A stretch of 64,000 nt of DNA, from the NCBI RefSeq assembly GCF_900188005.1, contig NZ_FZNR01000006.1, positions 62,001 through 126,000 of the forward strand, in the 5' to 3' direction. The stretch comes from Actinoplanes regularis. Lineage in GTDB: Bacteria; Actinomycetota; Actinomycetes; Mycobacteriales; Micromonosporaceae. The notes beneath the pieces were generated by a model. The model did not search any database. It was given only the letters and a program-made list of their open reading frames with translations, and was not told where the DNA came from. Positions 17,193 to 26,272 of the stretch are shown here, one piece after another. The stretch's first letter is position 1. Each line of letters starts with the position of its first letter. The translations under genes and the position numbers were made by a program.

Positions 17193-17528
17193 TTATTGAG
17201 CGGGCTCCAGGTGCATCCACACGAAGATCAGCGGCTGGTCTCCCCGGCTGATCAGATGGTGGTCCTCACCCGGTTCGAAGAGCACCGCCTCACCCGTCCG
17301 GAACTCGTCCACCTCGACGCCCTCGATCTCGATCACACCGCTGCCCTGCACGATCACGAAGATCTCGGGCACGGTGTGCACGTGCCGTCCCGGCTCGTCG
17401 TGGGTGCGGAAGCCCGGTTCCGCGTAGACCCGGAAGCCGCCCTTCTGCACGACGTGGCCGGGCAGAACGCTGGTGAACGTCGGGCCACGGTGGTGTTCCT
17501 TGAGCTCAGCGGTGCTCAGCTTGCGCAT
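17193..17528 (-). CDS. Small cupin, KdgF-like
   Basis: 111 residues from the ATG at 17528 with AGGAG upstream. A single cupin barrel: HVHTVPEIFVIVQGSG gives the His/Glu metal ligands and GEAVLFEPGEDHHL the second His motif. In pectin degraders, small cupins of this size (KdgF) ring-open unsaturated galacturonate to the linear 4-deoxy-5-keto form. Its place between the dehydrogenase and the pectate lyase fits that role, but the assignment is by context. Its start lies inside the 3' end of the upstream gene (23-bp overlap). Confidence 0.82.
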   Translation of the reverse strand: MRKLSTAELKEHHRGPTFTSVLPGHVVQKGGFRVYAEPGFRTHDEPGRHVHTVPEIFVIVQGSGVIEIEGVEVDEFRTGEAVLFEPGEDHHLISRGDQPLIFVWMHLEPAQ

Positions 17529-18609
17529 CGGACACTCCTTTCGCCTGTTGGAGGGACACCCGGTGCGGCGCGACCGCCCAGGTGATGTCACTTTCGGACG
17601 GCAGGAGGCCGGTGGCGGCGACCTGCCGGACGAGTTCGTGGACGCCGGGCAGGATCCTCCCGCCGCCCTCCGGGTGCGGCCCGAGCTCGCCGGGCGGGAT
17701 CGTCGCCGGCATCGGGGCGGCGACGATGGCCTCGGCCACCACCGTGAAGGTCCTGGTCCGTTCGAGCGGGGCGATCAGGGCCGCTCCGGAGAGGAGGTTC
17801 TCGAGCAGTCCGATCCGGCCGGGGATCTCCTCGAACGGGGCGTCGGCTCCGAGCCGGAGCCGGTCGGTCGGGTACTCCAGAACCGCTTCGCCGACCTGGA
17901 TCTCCCCGGCGACGAAGACCTCGGAGGCCAGCGTCACCGCCACCACGATGGTCCGCCCGTCCGCCCCGGTCAGCCGCAGGAACGTGCAGTCGTCGGTCTG
18001 GATCTCCCGGGTCCGGTAACGCTCCAGCTCCATCAGGACCGGCTCGAACCCGTCCGCCACCACGAGCGCCTGCATCAGCGCGTGTGCGAACGGGTTGACC
18101 AGCGCGCCGTCGAACGTGGCCTGCCGGCCCGCCCACGGCGCCCGGCGGTAGTAGCTGTCCGGCCGCCACCACGCCCCGGCCGCGGAGACCGGCTCGGTGC
18201 TCCCGGCGGTCGCCGCGCACAACCGCCCCAGCGCCGCCGACCCGAGCGCCTGGAACCCCACCTGGCAGCGCCGCCCCGACTCGCGCACCGCCGCGGCGAG
18301 CCGGGCGTGCTCGTCGAGGGTGGTCACCGGCGGCTTCTCCAGCAGCAGGTCCGCACCGGCCGCGAGGCAGTCCAGCGCGATCGGCAGGTGCGTGTGCGGC
18401 GGCGTACAGATGATCACGACCTCCGGCCGGACGGCCTCGAGCAGATCGCGGTGATCGTCGAAGAACGGCACCCCCGGCTCCGGCTCGACCGGGTTTCGGT
18501 CGCAGAACGCCGCGATCTTGAGGACCCCACGACCTTCGAGATCCTTGAGCGTACGGCGATGAGAGATGCCATGTCCGCCGGCGCCCACCAGTGCGACCCG
18601 GGGAATCAT
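17506..18609 (-). CDS. Gfo/Idh/MocA-family oxidoreductase
   Basis: 367 residues. The Rossmann start reads PRVALVGAGGHGISH, followed by DRNP, VVIICTPPHTHLPIAL and LLEKPPVTTLDEH, whose Lys is the usual catalytic/structural residue. The C-terminal half is the family's beta-sheet domain. The ATG overlaps the upstream stop by 4 bp (ATGA), so translation is coupled. Likely an NAD(P)-linked dehydrogenase of a sugar acid; substrate unknown. Confidence 0.88.
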   Translation of the reverse strand: MIPRVALVGAGGHGISHRRTLKDLEGRGVLKIAAFCDRNPVEPEPGVPFFDDHRDLLEAVRPEVVIICTPPHTHLPIALDCLAAGADLLLEKPPVTTLDEHARLAAAVRESGRRCQVGFQALGSAALGRLCAATAGSTEPVSAAGAWWRPDSYYRRAPWAGRQATFDGALVNPFAHALMQALVVADGFEPVLMELERYRTREIQTDDCTFLRLTGADGRTIVVAVTLASEVFVAGEIQVGEAVLEYPTDRLRLGADAPFEEIPGRIGLLENLLSGAALIAPLERTRTFTVVAEAIVAAPMPATIPPGELGPHPEGGGRILPGVHELVRQVAATGLLPSESDITWAVAPHRVSLQQAKGVSDAQAEHR

Positions 18610-20060
18610 CGCCCGACCGCCGCGATGGTCGCCGCCGCGCCGTGTCTCGCCAACTCCCCCGACCAGCGGATCAACTCGGTCCGCAGCCCGGCGTCCGCGG
18701 CGATCCCGGCCGGGAACACCTCGGAGAGTCCGAGCAGCGCGTCGACCAGCCCCTGCGGGGTGTCCGGCGCACCGGCGAGCACCTCCCGGATCCGCCCGGC
18801 GAGCGGATCGTCGAGGGGCAGCACCGAGCCGTCGTCGGCGTATCCACGGGCAAATCGCATCCACCCGGCCAGCACCAGCGCGGCCCACACCGGCATCGCA
18901 CCCTCGCGGCGGCGGTCGGCGATCGTGCCGAGGAGCCGGTGCGGGAGTTTCTGCGAGCCGTCCATGGCGACCTGATGCGTACGATGGCCGAGTTCTTGAT
19001 TGGCGAAGCGCTCGAGCGCGGTCTCGCCGTAGCCCTGGACGGTTACCCCGGCCGGCGGGTCGATGGTCGGCGCGATGTCCTCGACGAGAAACCTTCGCAG
19101 AAGACCGCCCATCCCGGGCAGTTCCAGCGCCTCCGCGATCATCTCGCGCCCGGCCAGGGCCCCGAGGTACGCGCAGGCCGAGTGCACCGAGTTGAGCGCC
19201 CGCAGCTTGAGCAGCTCCCAGGGCGCCACGTCGGTCGTCATGATCGCGCCGGCGGCTGCCCAATCGGGTCGCCCGCCCGGGAACCGGTCCTCGATCACCC
19301 ACTGGTGGAACGGCTCGGCGACCACCGGCACACTGTCCGCCACGCCGAGCGCCAGGGCCGCCCGCCGGAGGTGATCCGCGCTGGTCGCGGGCACGATCCG
19401 GTCCACCATGCTGGCCGGGAACTCGACGCCGCCCGGCATCGAGGCGCCGGCCACCTCGAGGGCCTGCTCGACCATCCCGCGGATCCGGGGGCCGTTGTTC
19501 TGCAGGTTGTCGCAGCACAGCACGGTCAGCGGCGCCTGCCGGGTGAGCAGCGCCCGGACCAGCAACGCGGGCACGCTGGTGGGTGGCGCGGCCCCGGTCA
19601 GCTGCGCTCGCAGATCGTCGTCGAGCAGCAGTCTCCCGTCCGGGCCCAGCCGGTACGCCTTCTCGGTCACGGTCATCGTCACGATCCGGATCCCCGGGTC
19701 GGCGATCGCCGCGACCACTCCGTACGGATCCCCGGCGGCATGACCTAATCCGGACAGGATGCCGACCGTGCGGGCGTGATCCCCACCGTCGCCGCCGACC
19801 GTGAGCACGCTGTAGAGCCGGTGCTGCGCGCGCAGCTTGTCCAGGACGTCGCGGGAGCGCGGCGCGACCCCGAGGATCCCCCAGTCGCCGCCGGCCACGG
19901 CGACCGCGGTCTCGGTGTAGATGGCCTGGTGGGCCCGGTGGAACGCGCCGAGCCCGAGGTGCACGATGCCGGACCGGACGTCACCGGGGCGCACCGCGGG
20001 GCGGCGGTCGGGGGCGAGGCCGTTCAGGGCGGCGAGGCCGAGTCTCGTGGTCACCGTCAT
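18606..20060 (-). CDS. Mannitol dehydrogenase-family hexuronate reductase (fructuronate/tagaturonate reductase)
   Basis: 484 residues. GIVHLGLGAFHRAHQA at about 31-46 is the family nucleotide-binding start. LKLRALNSVHSACAYLG carries the catalytic Lys with the Asn and His of the K-x4-N-x2-H motif. TMTVTEKAY and CDNLQNNG are further family landmarks. Being directly coupled to uxaC (ATGA overlap at 20057-20060), it most likely reduces tagaturonate or fructuronate to altronate or mannonate with NADH. Which of the two cannot be told from sequence here. Confidence 0.88.
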   Translation of the reverse strand: MTVTTRLGLAALNGLAPDRRPAVRPGDVRSGIVHLGLGAFHRAHQAIYTETAVAVAGGDWGILGVAPRSRDVLDKLRAQHRLYSVLTVGGDGGDHARTVGILSGLGHAAGDPYGVVAAIADPGIRIVTMTVTEKAYRLGPDGRLLLDDDLRAQLTGAAPPTSVPALLVRALLTRQAPLTVLCCDNLQNNGPRIRGMVEQALEVAGASMPGGVEFPASMVDRIVPATSADHLRRAALALGVADSVPVVAEPFHQWVIEDRFPGGRPDWAAAGAIMTTDVAPWELLKLRALNSVHSACAYLGALAGREMIAEALELPGMGGLLRRFLVEDIAPTIDPPAGVTVQGYGETALERFANQELGHRTHQVAMDGSQKLPHRLLGTIADRRREGAMPVWAALVLAGWMRFARGYADDGSVLPLDDPLAGRIREVLAGAPDTPQGLVDALLGLSEVFPAGIAADAGLRTELIRWSGELARHGAAATIAAVGR

Positions 20061-21466
20061 GCCGATCCGTCCAGGCGGAAGACCTTCTTGGGCAGGTGGT
20101 ACGCGAGGTCGGCGATGGTCTCGGCGGCCTCGTCGAGCGGCAGGCGCCCCTCGGCGACCAGGCGGGCCAGGAAACCGGCGTCGACCCGCCGGGCCACGTC
20201 GTGCCGGGCCGGGATCGAGCAGAAGGCGCGGGTGTCGTCGACGAAGCCGGCGGTGTTGTAGAAGCCGGCGCTCTCGGTGACCGTCTCCCGGAACCGGCGC
20301 AGGCCCTCCGGGCTGTCCAGGAACCACCACGGTGCGCCCAGGTAGAGGGCGGGGTATCCGCCGGCGAGCGGGGCGAGTTCGCGGGTGAACGCGGTCTCGT
20401 CCAGGGTGTAGAGGACGATCCGCAGGCGCGGGTCGTCGCCGTGGGCGTCCAGCAGCGGGCGCAGCGCCTGGACGTACTCGGTGGCGGACGGGATGTCGCC
20501 GCCCACGTCGCGGCCGTGCCGGGCGTGCAGCGCCCGGTTGTGGTTGCGCACCGAGCCCGGGTGCAGCTGCATCACCAGGCCGTCGTCGAGGGACATCCGG
20601 GCGAACTCGACGAGCATGTGCGCGCGGAACGCCTCGGCGTCCTTCGCGTCGGCGGCGCCGCCGAGCCCCTTGCGGTAGAGCACGGCCGCGTCGGCGTCGC
20701 TCAGGTTCAGGGTCACCGCCGTGGGGTGGCCGTGGTCGGAGCTGGTGGCGCCGGCCGCGACGAACACCTCACGGCGGGCCCGCAGCGCGGCGAGGAAGCC
20801 CGGGTAGGTCCCGACGTCGCGCCCGGTCAGCTCGCCGAGCGTCGCCACCCGCCCGGCCCAGCCTGCCCACTCCATGTCGACCAGGTTGTCCGGCCGGAAC
20901 GTGGTGATCACCCGGCCGCCCGGGCCGCCCCAGCCGTCGGCGGCGAGCTTCGCGTGCACCGACAGGTCGTCGATCGGGCTCTCGGTGGTCGCCAGGACCT
21001 CGATGTTGAACCGGGTGAACAGCGCCCGCGGCCGGTACGCCGGCTCGGCCAGCCGGGCGGACAGCTCGTCGTAGATCTCGTCCGCGGTCTCCGCGGACAG
21101 TCGCTTCTCCACCCCGAAGACCTCGGCGAAGACCTTCTCCGTCCACAGCCGGGACGGGGTGCCGCGGAACAGGTGCCAGTTCGACGCGAGCAGCCGCCAG
21201 ATGGCCCGGCCGTCCGTCTCCACCTCGCTTCCGTCGACGCTGGGCACGCCCAGCCGGGCGGGCGGGATGCCCTGGCTGGCCAGCATCCGGGTGACGTAGT
21301 GGTCCGGCACCACGAAGAGCCGGGCGGGGTCGGGGAACGATTCGTCGTTCGCCAGCAGCGCCGGGTCGACGTGGCCGTGTGGGCTGATCAGCGGCAGGTC
21401 GCGGGCGTGGGCGTAGAGCTCACGGGCGATCTCACGCTGGGTCGCCTCGGCGGGGAACAGTGTCAA
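20057..21466 (-). CDS. uxaC: Uronate isomerase
   Basis: 469 residues, normal for the family. LISPHGHVDP (His30, His32) is the metal-binding HxH of the amidohydrolase-fold uronate isomerases; PLPWRTL-type RxW motifs are replaced by the related WHLFRGTPSRLWTEKVF. LHPGSVRNHN and PWWFLDSPEGLRRFRE also match. It isomerises D-galacturonate to tagaturonate and D-glucuronate to fructuronate. The start is a rare TTG whose last two bases are shared with the upstream TGA (TTGA); GAGGAG lies 6 nt upstream and supports it. Confidence 0.92.
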   Translation of the reverse strand: MTLFPAEATQREIARELYAHARDLPLISPHGHVDPALLANDESFPDPARLFVVPDHYVTRMLASQGIPPARLGVPSVDGSEVETDGRAIWRLLASNWHLFRGTPSRLWTEKVFAEVFGVEKRLSAETADEIYDELSARLAEPAYRPRALFTRFNIEVLATTESPIDDLSVHAKLAADGWGGPGGRVITTFRPDNLVDMEWAGWAGRVATLGELTGRDVGTYPGFLAALRARREVFVAAGATSSDHGHPTAVTLNLSDADAAVLYRKGLGGAADAKDAEAFRAHMLVEFARMSLDDGLVMQLHPGSVRNHNRALHARHGRDVGGDIPSATEYVQALRPLLDAHGDDPRLRIVLYTLDETAFTRELAPLAGGYPALYLGAPWWFLDSPEGLRRFRETVTESAGFYNTAGFVDDTRAFCSIPARHDVARRVDAGFLARLVAEGRLPLDEAAETIADLAYHLPKKVFRLDGSA

Positions 21467-22767
21467 CTGAGCTCCTCGAGATCTAGGAGGTCTTGCACGC
21501 GGACGGCCTGTCCGGTTGCCAGGCTTTCGTTGGCGGCCAGGCCGGTGAGCAGGGCGCGGGCGCCGTCCACGGCGTTCGCCGTCCGGCCGAGCGGGTCGGC
21601 GGGCGCGTCGGGCCGCAGCAGGTCGGCGAGCATGCGCACATCGGCTCCACCGTGCCCCTGCCGGGAGTAACCGTCCACACTGATCTCACACGGCGGCGCC
21701 CAGAACGGCCGGACCAGCAGGCGCCGCCAGCCCCGCTCGGCGGTCGAGACCGAACCGGGCTCGCCCTTGACCCCGGCGGCCGCGGCCGGCGCGACGTGGT
21801 CGGTCTCGACGACCTCGAGCTCCAGGCGGCCCCGGCTGCCGTTGAACATCACCCGGTAGCCCTCCCAGGGCGCGTACGCCGTCAGGTGATAGCTCATCGA
21901 GGCGCCCTTGGCGAAGCGGACCAGCACCGCCATGTCGTCCTCGATGGTCACGCCGGGCCCGAAGACGTTGCGGTCCCGGAGGTATCCGTCGTGCCTCTCC
22001 GCCTCGAGGTAGAGCTCGCGCATCGCCGGCTCGTCCGCCATCCGCAGCGCGAACGGGTCCCCCTCGGCCGCGGGCGCGCCGTGGGCACGCTCGTAGTCCC
22101 GGGCGTACCCGTGCCGCCGTCCCGTCTCGCCGTAGAAGAACAGCCGCCCGGCCGCGAACACCTGCGCGGGCGCGTCGTCCAGCCACCAGTTGACCAGGTC
22201 GAAGTGGTGGCCGGCCTTGTGCACCAGCAGGCCCCCGGAGTTCGCCTTGTCGCGGTGCCAGCGGCGGAAGTAGTCGGCGCCGTGCCGGACGTCGAGCAGC
22301 CACTCGAAGTGCACCGAGCCGATCTCGCCGATCTCGCCGGAGCTCAGAACCCGCTTCACCGCCTCGTGCAGCGGGTTGTACCGGTAGTTGAAGGTGACCC
22401 GGACCCGGCGGCCGGTCCTGCGCTGGGTTTCCAGAATCCGCCGGCACGAGGCGGCGTCCACGGTCATCGGCTTCTCGGTGACCGCGTCGCAGCCCGCTTC
22501 CATGGCCGCCACCAGATACTGCTCGTGGTAACGATCGACGGTGGTGACCAGCACGACGTCGACCCGTTCGCGCTTGAGCATCTCGGTGAAGTCGGCGGCG
22601 TCGTAGACGGGGATCTCCGTCCCGAGCCGTCTGGTGTGGACGGCGAGCCGCGCGGGGTTGGTGTCGGCAAGGGCGACCAGCGAGGCCACGTCGGCGTGGT
22701 CGGTGGTGAGCGCCCGGAGGAACATCCCGGCCCGGGCACCGGCGCCCACCAAGGCAAACCGGATCAT
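21463..22767 (-). CDS. Gfo/Idh/MocA-family oxidoreductase, first gene of the uronate operon
   Basis: 434 residues from the ATG at 22767 (GGAGGCG upstream). Motifs: RFALVGAGARAGMFL, ALADTNPAR, VDVVLVTTVDRYHEQYL, AVTEKPMTVDA, then NYRYNPLHEAVK and HKAGHHFDLVNWWL, where the last His pair resembles the active site of family members acting on glycosides or sugar acids. It may handle methylated or oxidised sugars that accompany pectin (inference). Its promoter carries the operator at 22785-22796. Confidence 0.88.
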   Translation of the reverse strand: MIRFALVGAGARAGMFLRALTTDHADVASLVALADTNPARLAVHTRRLGTEIPVYDAADFTEMLKRERVDVVLVTTVDRYHEQYLVAAMEAGCDAVTEKPMTVDAASCRRILETQRRTGRRVRVTFNYRYNPLHEAVKRVLSSGEIGEIGSVHFEWLLDVRHGADYFRRWHRDKANSGGLLVHKAGHHFDLVNWWLDDAPAQVFAAGRLFFYGETGRRHGYARDYERAHGAPAAEGDPFALRMADEPAMRELYLEAERHDGYLRDRNVFGPGVTIEDDMAVLVRFAKGASMSYHLTAYAPWEGYRVMFNGSRGRLELEVVETDHVAPAAAAGVKGEPGSVSTAERGWRRLLVRPFWAPPCEISVDGYSRQGHGGADVRMLADLLRPDAPADPLGRTANAVDGARALLTGLAANESLATGQAVRVQDLLDLEELS

Positions 22768-22784
22768 TCCGACGCCTCCATTCG

Positions 22785-22796
22785 GCAAACGTTTGC
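22785..22796. promoter_or_regulatory. LacI-type operator O1 for the leftward uronate operon
   Basis: Perfect 12-bp palindrome GCAAACGTTTGC, 18 bp upstream of the start at 22767 and just downstream of the inferred -10, so a bound repressor would block initiation. The CG centre is typical of LacI-family sites. Confidence 0.82.
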
Positions 22797-22799
22797 AAC

Positions 22800-22830
22800 A
22801 GATTAGGGATCAGATGACGATGGAAGTCAA
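22800..22830 (-). promoter_or_regulatory. Promoter of the leftward uronate operon
   Basis: On the minus strand TTGACT (22825-22830) and CTAATC/TAATCT (22800-22806) are separated by 18-19 bp. The predicted start of transcription falls at operator O1. Confidence 0.6.
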
Positions 22831-22903
22831 TGGACGACCCGAGTATGTCCAAATTTGCCGCATCTACGACATGCGGCGGCAACAGATAGGACATTGAAGG
22901 CCG

Positions 22904-22932
22904 TTGACACGTCAGCAACCGTTTGCATTAAT
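22904..22932 (+). promoter_or_regulatory. Promoter of the rightward lacI-ABC operon
   Basis: A consensus TTGACA lies at 22904-22909. The -10 region around 22926-22932 (CATTAAT) is AT-rich at 16-17 bp spacing. Operator O2 fills the spacer exactly. Confidence 0.65.
22915..22926. promoter_or_regulatory. LacI-type operator O2
   Basis: GCAACCGTTTGC differs from O1 by one base. It lies between the -35 and -10 of the rightward promoter, a steric-block position implying autoregulation of the LacI gene that follows. Confidence 0.8.
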
Positions 22933-22976
22933 GGCTCCACCAGAGAGAGCCGGATCACATCCGAGGGGGAGCAACC

Positions 22977-24002
22977 GTGGCCGTGACCATCCGGGACGTC
23001 GCTAAGGCATCCGGAGTGCACATCTCCACGGTGTCGCGCACCTTCTCGGCGCCGCACCTGGTCAACCCCGAGACACGCACGCGGGTGCTGGCCACCGCGG
23101 AGCAACTGGGCTATCGCCCGAACCGGGCCGCACGGGCACTCATCACCGGGCGGACCCACAACATCGGCCTGATCGTGGCCGATATCGCCAACCCGTTCTT
23201 CCCGCCCATGATCAAGGCGGCCGAGACCCACGCCCGGCGGCGCGACTACCACGTCTTCGTCGCCGACACCGACGAGGACCCGGTCGTCGAGGCCGACCTC
23301 GTCCGGGCCTTGGCCAAGCAGGTCGACGGGATCCTGCTCTGCAGTCCCCGGATGAGCGACGACCAGATCGAACTCGCGCGCCGCGAGGTCCCCCTGGTCG
23401 TCGTGAACCGCCTGATCGACGGGCTTCCGGCGGTGGTGATGGACGTCGGCACGGGCGCGCGCTCGGCCGTCCGCCATCTCGTCGACCTGGGCCACCGCCA
23501 CCTCGTCTACCTGTCCGGTCCGCGCGGCTCGTGGACCAATCGGGAGATCCGCAAGGCCGCCGGGGCCGCCGCCCGGGCCGGTGGAGCGGAACTCACCGTC
23601 CTCGGCCCGCACCAGCCGATCTCCTCGGCCGGCGCGGACGCCGCCGAGGCGGTGCTCGCCACCGGCGCCACCGCGGTGCTCGCCTACAACGACCTGATGG
23701 CCATCGGCCTGCTCCAGGCGTTGCAGGACCGTGGGGTCGCCGTACCCGAACGGATCAGCGTCGTCGGCTTCGACGACATCGCGGCCGGCGCGCTGGTCCG
23801 TCCCACCCTCACCACCGTTGCGAACCCGACCGCGGCCGCCGGGCGCGCCGCCGTCGACATGCTGCTTCAACAGGGCGACGACGGCGCCACCGGACAGGTC
23901 ACCCTCCGGACCGATCTGGTCATCCGTAACTCCACCGGGCCCGGGCCGTACGCCCCGGCCGGCGCGACCGCCACGCAGGTCGCCGCATACGCCAAGGAGT
24001 GA
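22977..24002 (+). CDS. LacI-family repressor of the uronate/pectin regulon
   Basis: 341 residues from a GTG at 22977, preceded by GAGGGGGAG. HTH: VTIRDVAKASGVHISTVSRT; hinge YRPNRAARALITG; effector domain with NPFFPPMIKA, ILLCSPRM, AVLAYNDLMAIGLL and VVGFDDIAAG. Two matching palindromes in the divergent intergenic region make it the obvious regulator of both operons; induction by a uronate or oligogalacturonide is inferred from gene content. The ABC substrate-binding gene starts 9 bp after its stop, so it is the first gene of the transporter operon. Confidence 0.92.
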   Translation: MAVTIRDVAKASGVHISTVSRTFSAPHLVNPETRTRVLATAEQLGYRPNRAARALITGRTHNIGLIVADIANPFFPPMIKAAETHARRRDYHVFVADTDEDPVVEADLVRALAKQVDGILLCSPRMSDDQIELARREVPLVVVNRLIDGLPAVVMDVGTGARSAVRHLVDLGHRHLVYLSGPRGSWTNREIRKAAGAAARAGGAELTVLGPHQPISSAGADAAEAVLATGATAVLAYNDLMAIGLLQALQDRGVAVPERISVVGFDDIAAGALVRPTLTTVANPTAAAGRAAVDMLLQQGDDGATGQVTLRTDLVIRNSTGPGPYAPAGATATQVAAYAKE

Positions 24003-24011
24003 CCCATCCCC

Positions 24012-25292
24012 ATGACCGCACCCCGAATGTTGCGCGGCCTGATGGCCGCCGCTCTCGTCCTGCCGCTGGCCCTCGCCGGTTGCGGCGGTGACGACTCCGG
24101 CAGCAAGGACGGAAAGACGGAACTCACCTTCTTCTGGTGGGGCGGCGAGGCCCGGGCCAAGCTGACCCAGCAGGCGCTCGACCTCTACACCTCGAAGCAC
24201 CCGGACATCAAGTTCAAGACGACGTGGCAGGCGAACCAGGGCTATTTCGACAAGCTCGCGACGCTGACGGCCGGCTCGGACGCGCCGGACATCTTCCAGA
24301 TCGACGACAACTACCTGGCCGAGTACGCGACCCGCAACGTCACCGAGGACCTCACCCCGTACAAGGACAGCGCCAAGCTGGACATCACGAAGTTCCCGGA
24401 GAGCCTCTGGAAGTACGGCGTGGTCGACGGCAAGCTCGCCGGCATGGCCATGGGCGAGAACACCCAGGGCCTGGTCTTCAACAAGACCAAGCTGGAGGCC
24501 GCCAAGCAGGAGCTGCCCAAGACCGGGATGAGCTGGGAGGAGCTGATCGCCTGGGCGCAGAAGGCCGGCCCCGCCACCAAGATCCCCGGCACCATGGACC
24601 CGAGCGCCGACTACAAGGCGATGTGGGTGTGGCTGCGTCAGAACGGCAAGGACCTCTACAACGGCAACCAGCTCGCCTTCACCAAGGAGGACGTGCAGAA
24701 GTGGTTCGAGTTGTGGAAGGGCGCCCGGGACGCGAAGGCGACCCCGACCGCGGACGTGATCCACGAGGGCAACGAAACCGACATCACCAAGCAGACCGTG
24801 GTCACCGGCAAGGCGCTCACCTCGTGGGTGTGGGCCAACCAGATGCCGGACATCCAGAAGAACACCAAGGACGAGCTCGGCGTGGTGGCCTACCCGGGTG
24901 ACCCGTCGGCGCAGTGGGCGCGCGCCTCGATGTACCTCTCGATCTACCGGGGCAGCAAGCACAAGGACGCCGCGATCGATGTGCTGAACTTCCTGGCCAA
25001 CGACCCGGAGGCGGTCAAGATCCTCGGCACCGACCGCGGCCTGCCGTCCAACCTGGACCTGCGGGCCCAGGTCGCGGCCACCGTGACCGACCCGGCGATG
25101 AAGGCCTCCATCGCGCTCGAGGACGAGCTGGTCAAGAAGTTCGGCCCGTCGCCGGCCGTACCGCCGAAGGGCCACAGCACGGTCAAGACGGAGCTTCGCA
25201 AGGCCGCCGAGGCCGCCCAGTTCGGCACCGCCACCCCGGCCCAGGCCGCCGAACAGTTCTTCAACGCCGCCAAGGCCGCGGTCTCCGGGTGA
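24012..25292 (+). CDS. ABC transporter sugar-binding lipoprotein
   Basis: 426 residues. A signal peptide ends in a lipobox (LALAGCGG), giving a lipid-anchored binding protein. The family-1 solute-binding pattern is clear: LTFFWWGGEARAKLTQQALDLY, a DAPDIFQIDD segment, and WVWANQMPDIQ. Given the flanking genes it probably binds unsaturated oligogalacturonides or related uronosides (inference). The stop overlaps the next gene's GTG by 4 bp. Confidence 0.9.
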   Translation: MTAPRMLRGLMAAALVLPLALAGCGGDDSGSKDGKTELTFFWWGGEARAKLTQQALDLYTSKHPDIKFKTTWQANQGYFDKLATLTAGSDAPDIFQIDDNYLAEYATRNVTEDLTPYKDSAKLDITKFPESLWKYGVVDGKLAGMAMGENTQGLVFNKTKLEAAKQELPKTGMSWEELIAWAQKAGPATKIPGTMDPSADYKAMWVWLRQNGKDLYNGNQLAFTKEDVQKWFELWKGARDAKATPTADVIHEGNETDITKQTVVTGKALTSWVWANQMPDIQKNTKDELGVVAYPGDPSAQWARASMYLSIYRGSKHKDAAIDVLNFLANDPEAVKILGTDRGLPSNLDLRAQVAATVTDPAMKASIALEDELVKKFGPSPAVPPKGHSTVKTELRKAAEAAQFGTATPAQAAEQFFNAAKAAVSG

Positions 25293-26272
25293 GCAACGTG
25301 TCCGTCACCACCCGGCCGACCCAACCCCGGCCGCAGTCCGGGCCCGCCGCTCACCAGCGGCGGGCCCGGCCCGCCCGGCACCGCGACGACGGGCGCGCCG
25401 GATACGTCTTCCTGTCCCCGTGGCTGCTCGGCCTCGCGCTGGTCACCGCGATCCCGATGCTGGTGTCGCTCTACCTGAGCTTCACCGACTACGACATCCT
25501 CAGCCCGTGGTCCGACATCCAGTGGGTCGGGCTGGACAACTACCGCACGATGTTCACCGACGACCCGGCCTTCTGGCACGCGGTCCGGGTGACACTGGTC
25601 TTCGCGCTGATCGGCACCCCGCTCAAGCTGGGCGCCGCGCTGGGCGTGGCGCTCCTGCTGAACCGCTCGTTCCGCGGTGCCGGGCTGTTCCGCGGCCTGT
25701 TCTACCTGCCGTCGCTGCTCGGCGGCAGCGTCGCCGTGGCGATGATCTGGCGCAGCATCTTCGACCGGACCGGCGCCTTCAACGTCTTCCTCGGCTGGTT
25801 CGGCATCGAGGGCAAGGCCTGGGTCAACGACCCGTCGACCGCGCTCGGCACGCTGATCCTGCTGGCCGTCTGGCAGTTCGGCGCTCCGATGGTGATCTTC
25901 CTGGCCGGGCTCAAGCAGGTGCCGGTCGAGCTCTACGAGGCGGCCGAGGTGGACGGTGCGGGCACCGTGCGCAAGTTCCTCAGCGTCACGCTGCCGATGC
26001 TCTCCCCGGTCATCTTCTTCAACCTGGTGCTCGAGACGATCCACGGATTCCAGGGCTTCACCTCGGCGTTCGTGCTCTCCGGCGGCACCGGCGGCCCGGT
26101 CGACTCGACCCTGATGTACACGCTCCAGCTGTATCTGAAGGGCTTCGCCAACTTCGAGATGGGCTACGCCTCCGCGATGGCCTGGGTCTTCCTGCTCACC
26201 ATCGGCCTGGTCACCGTGGTCCTGTTCCGTACCGGCCGATTCTGGGTCCACTACTCCGACGGAGACGACTGA
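25289..26272 (+). CDS. Sugar ABC transporter permease (MalF-type)
   Basis: 327 residues from the GTG at 25289 that overlaps the upstream TGA (GTGA). A charged Arg/Pro-rich N-terminal tail of about 38 residues precedes six membrane helices. The cytoplasmic EAA loop reads ELYEAAEVDGAGTVRKFLSV, contacting the ATPase. No ATPase gene is present in this operon, so a shared MsiK-type ATPase encoded elsewhere is likely, as is usual in actinobacteria. Confidence 0.9.
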   Translation: MSNVSVTTRPTQPRPQSGPAAHQRRARPARHRDDGRAGYVFLSPWLLGLALVTAIPMLVSLYLSFTDYDILSPWSDIQWVGLDNYRTMFTDDPAFWHAVRVTLVFALIGTPLKLGAALGVALLLNRSFRGAGLFRGLFYLPSLLGGSVAVAMIWRSIFDRTGAFNVFLGWFGIEGKAWVNDPSTALGTLILLAVWQFGAPMVIFLAGLKQVPVELYEAAEVDGAGTVRKFLSVTLPMLSPVIFFNLVLETIHGFQGFTSAFVLSGGTGGPVDSTLMYTLQLYLKGFANFEMGYASAMAWVFLLTIGLVTVVLFRTGRFWVHYSDGDD

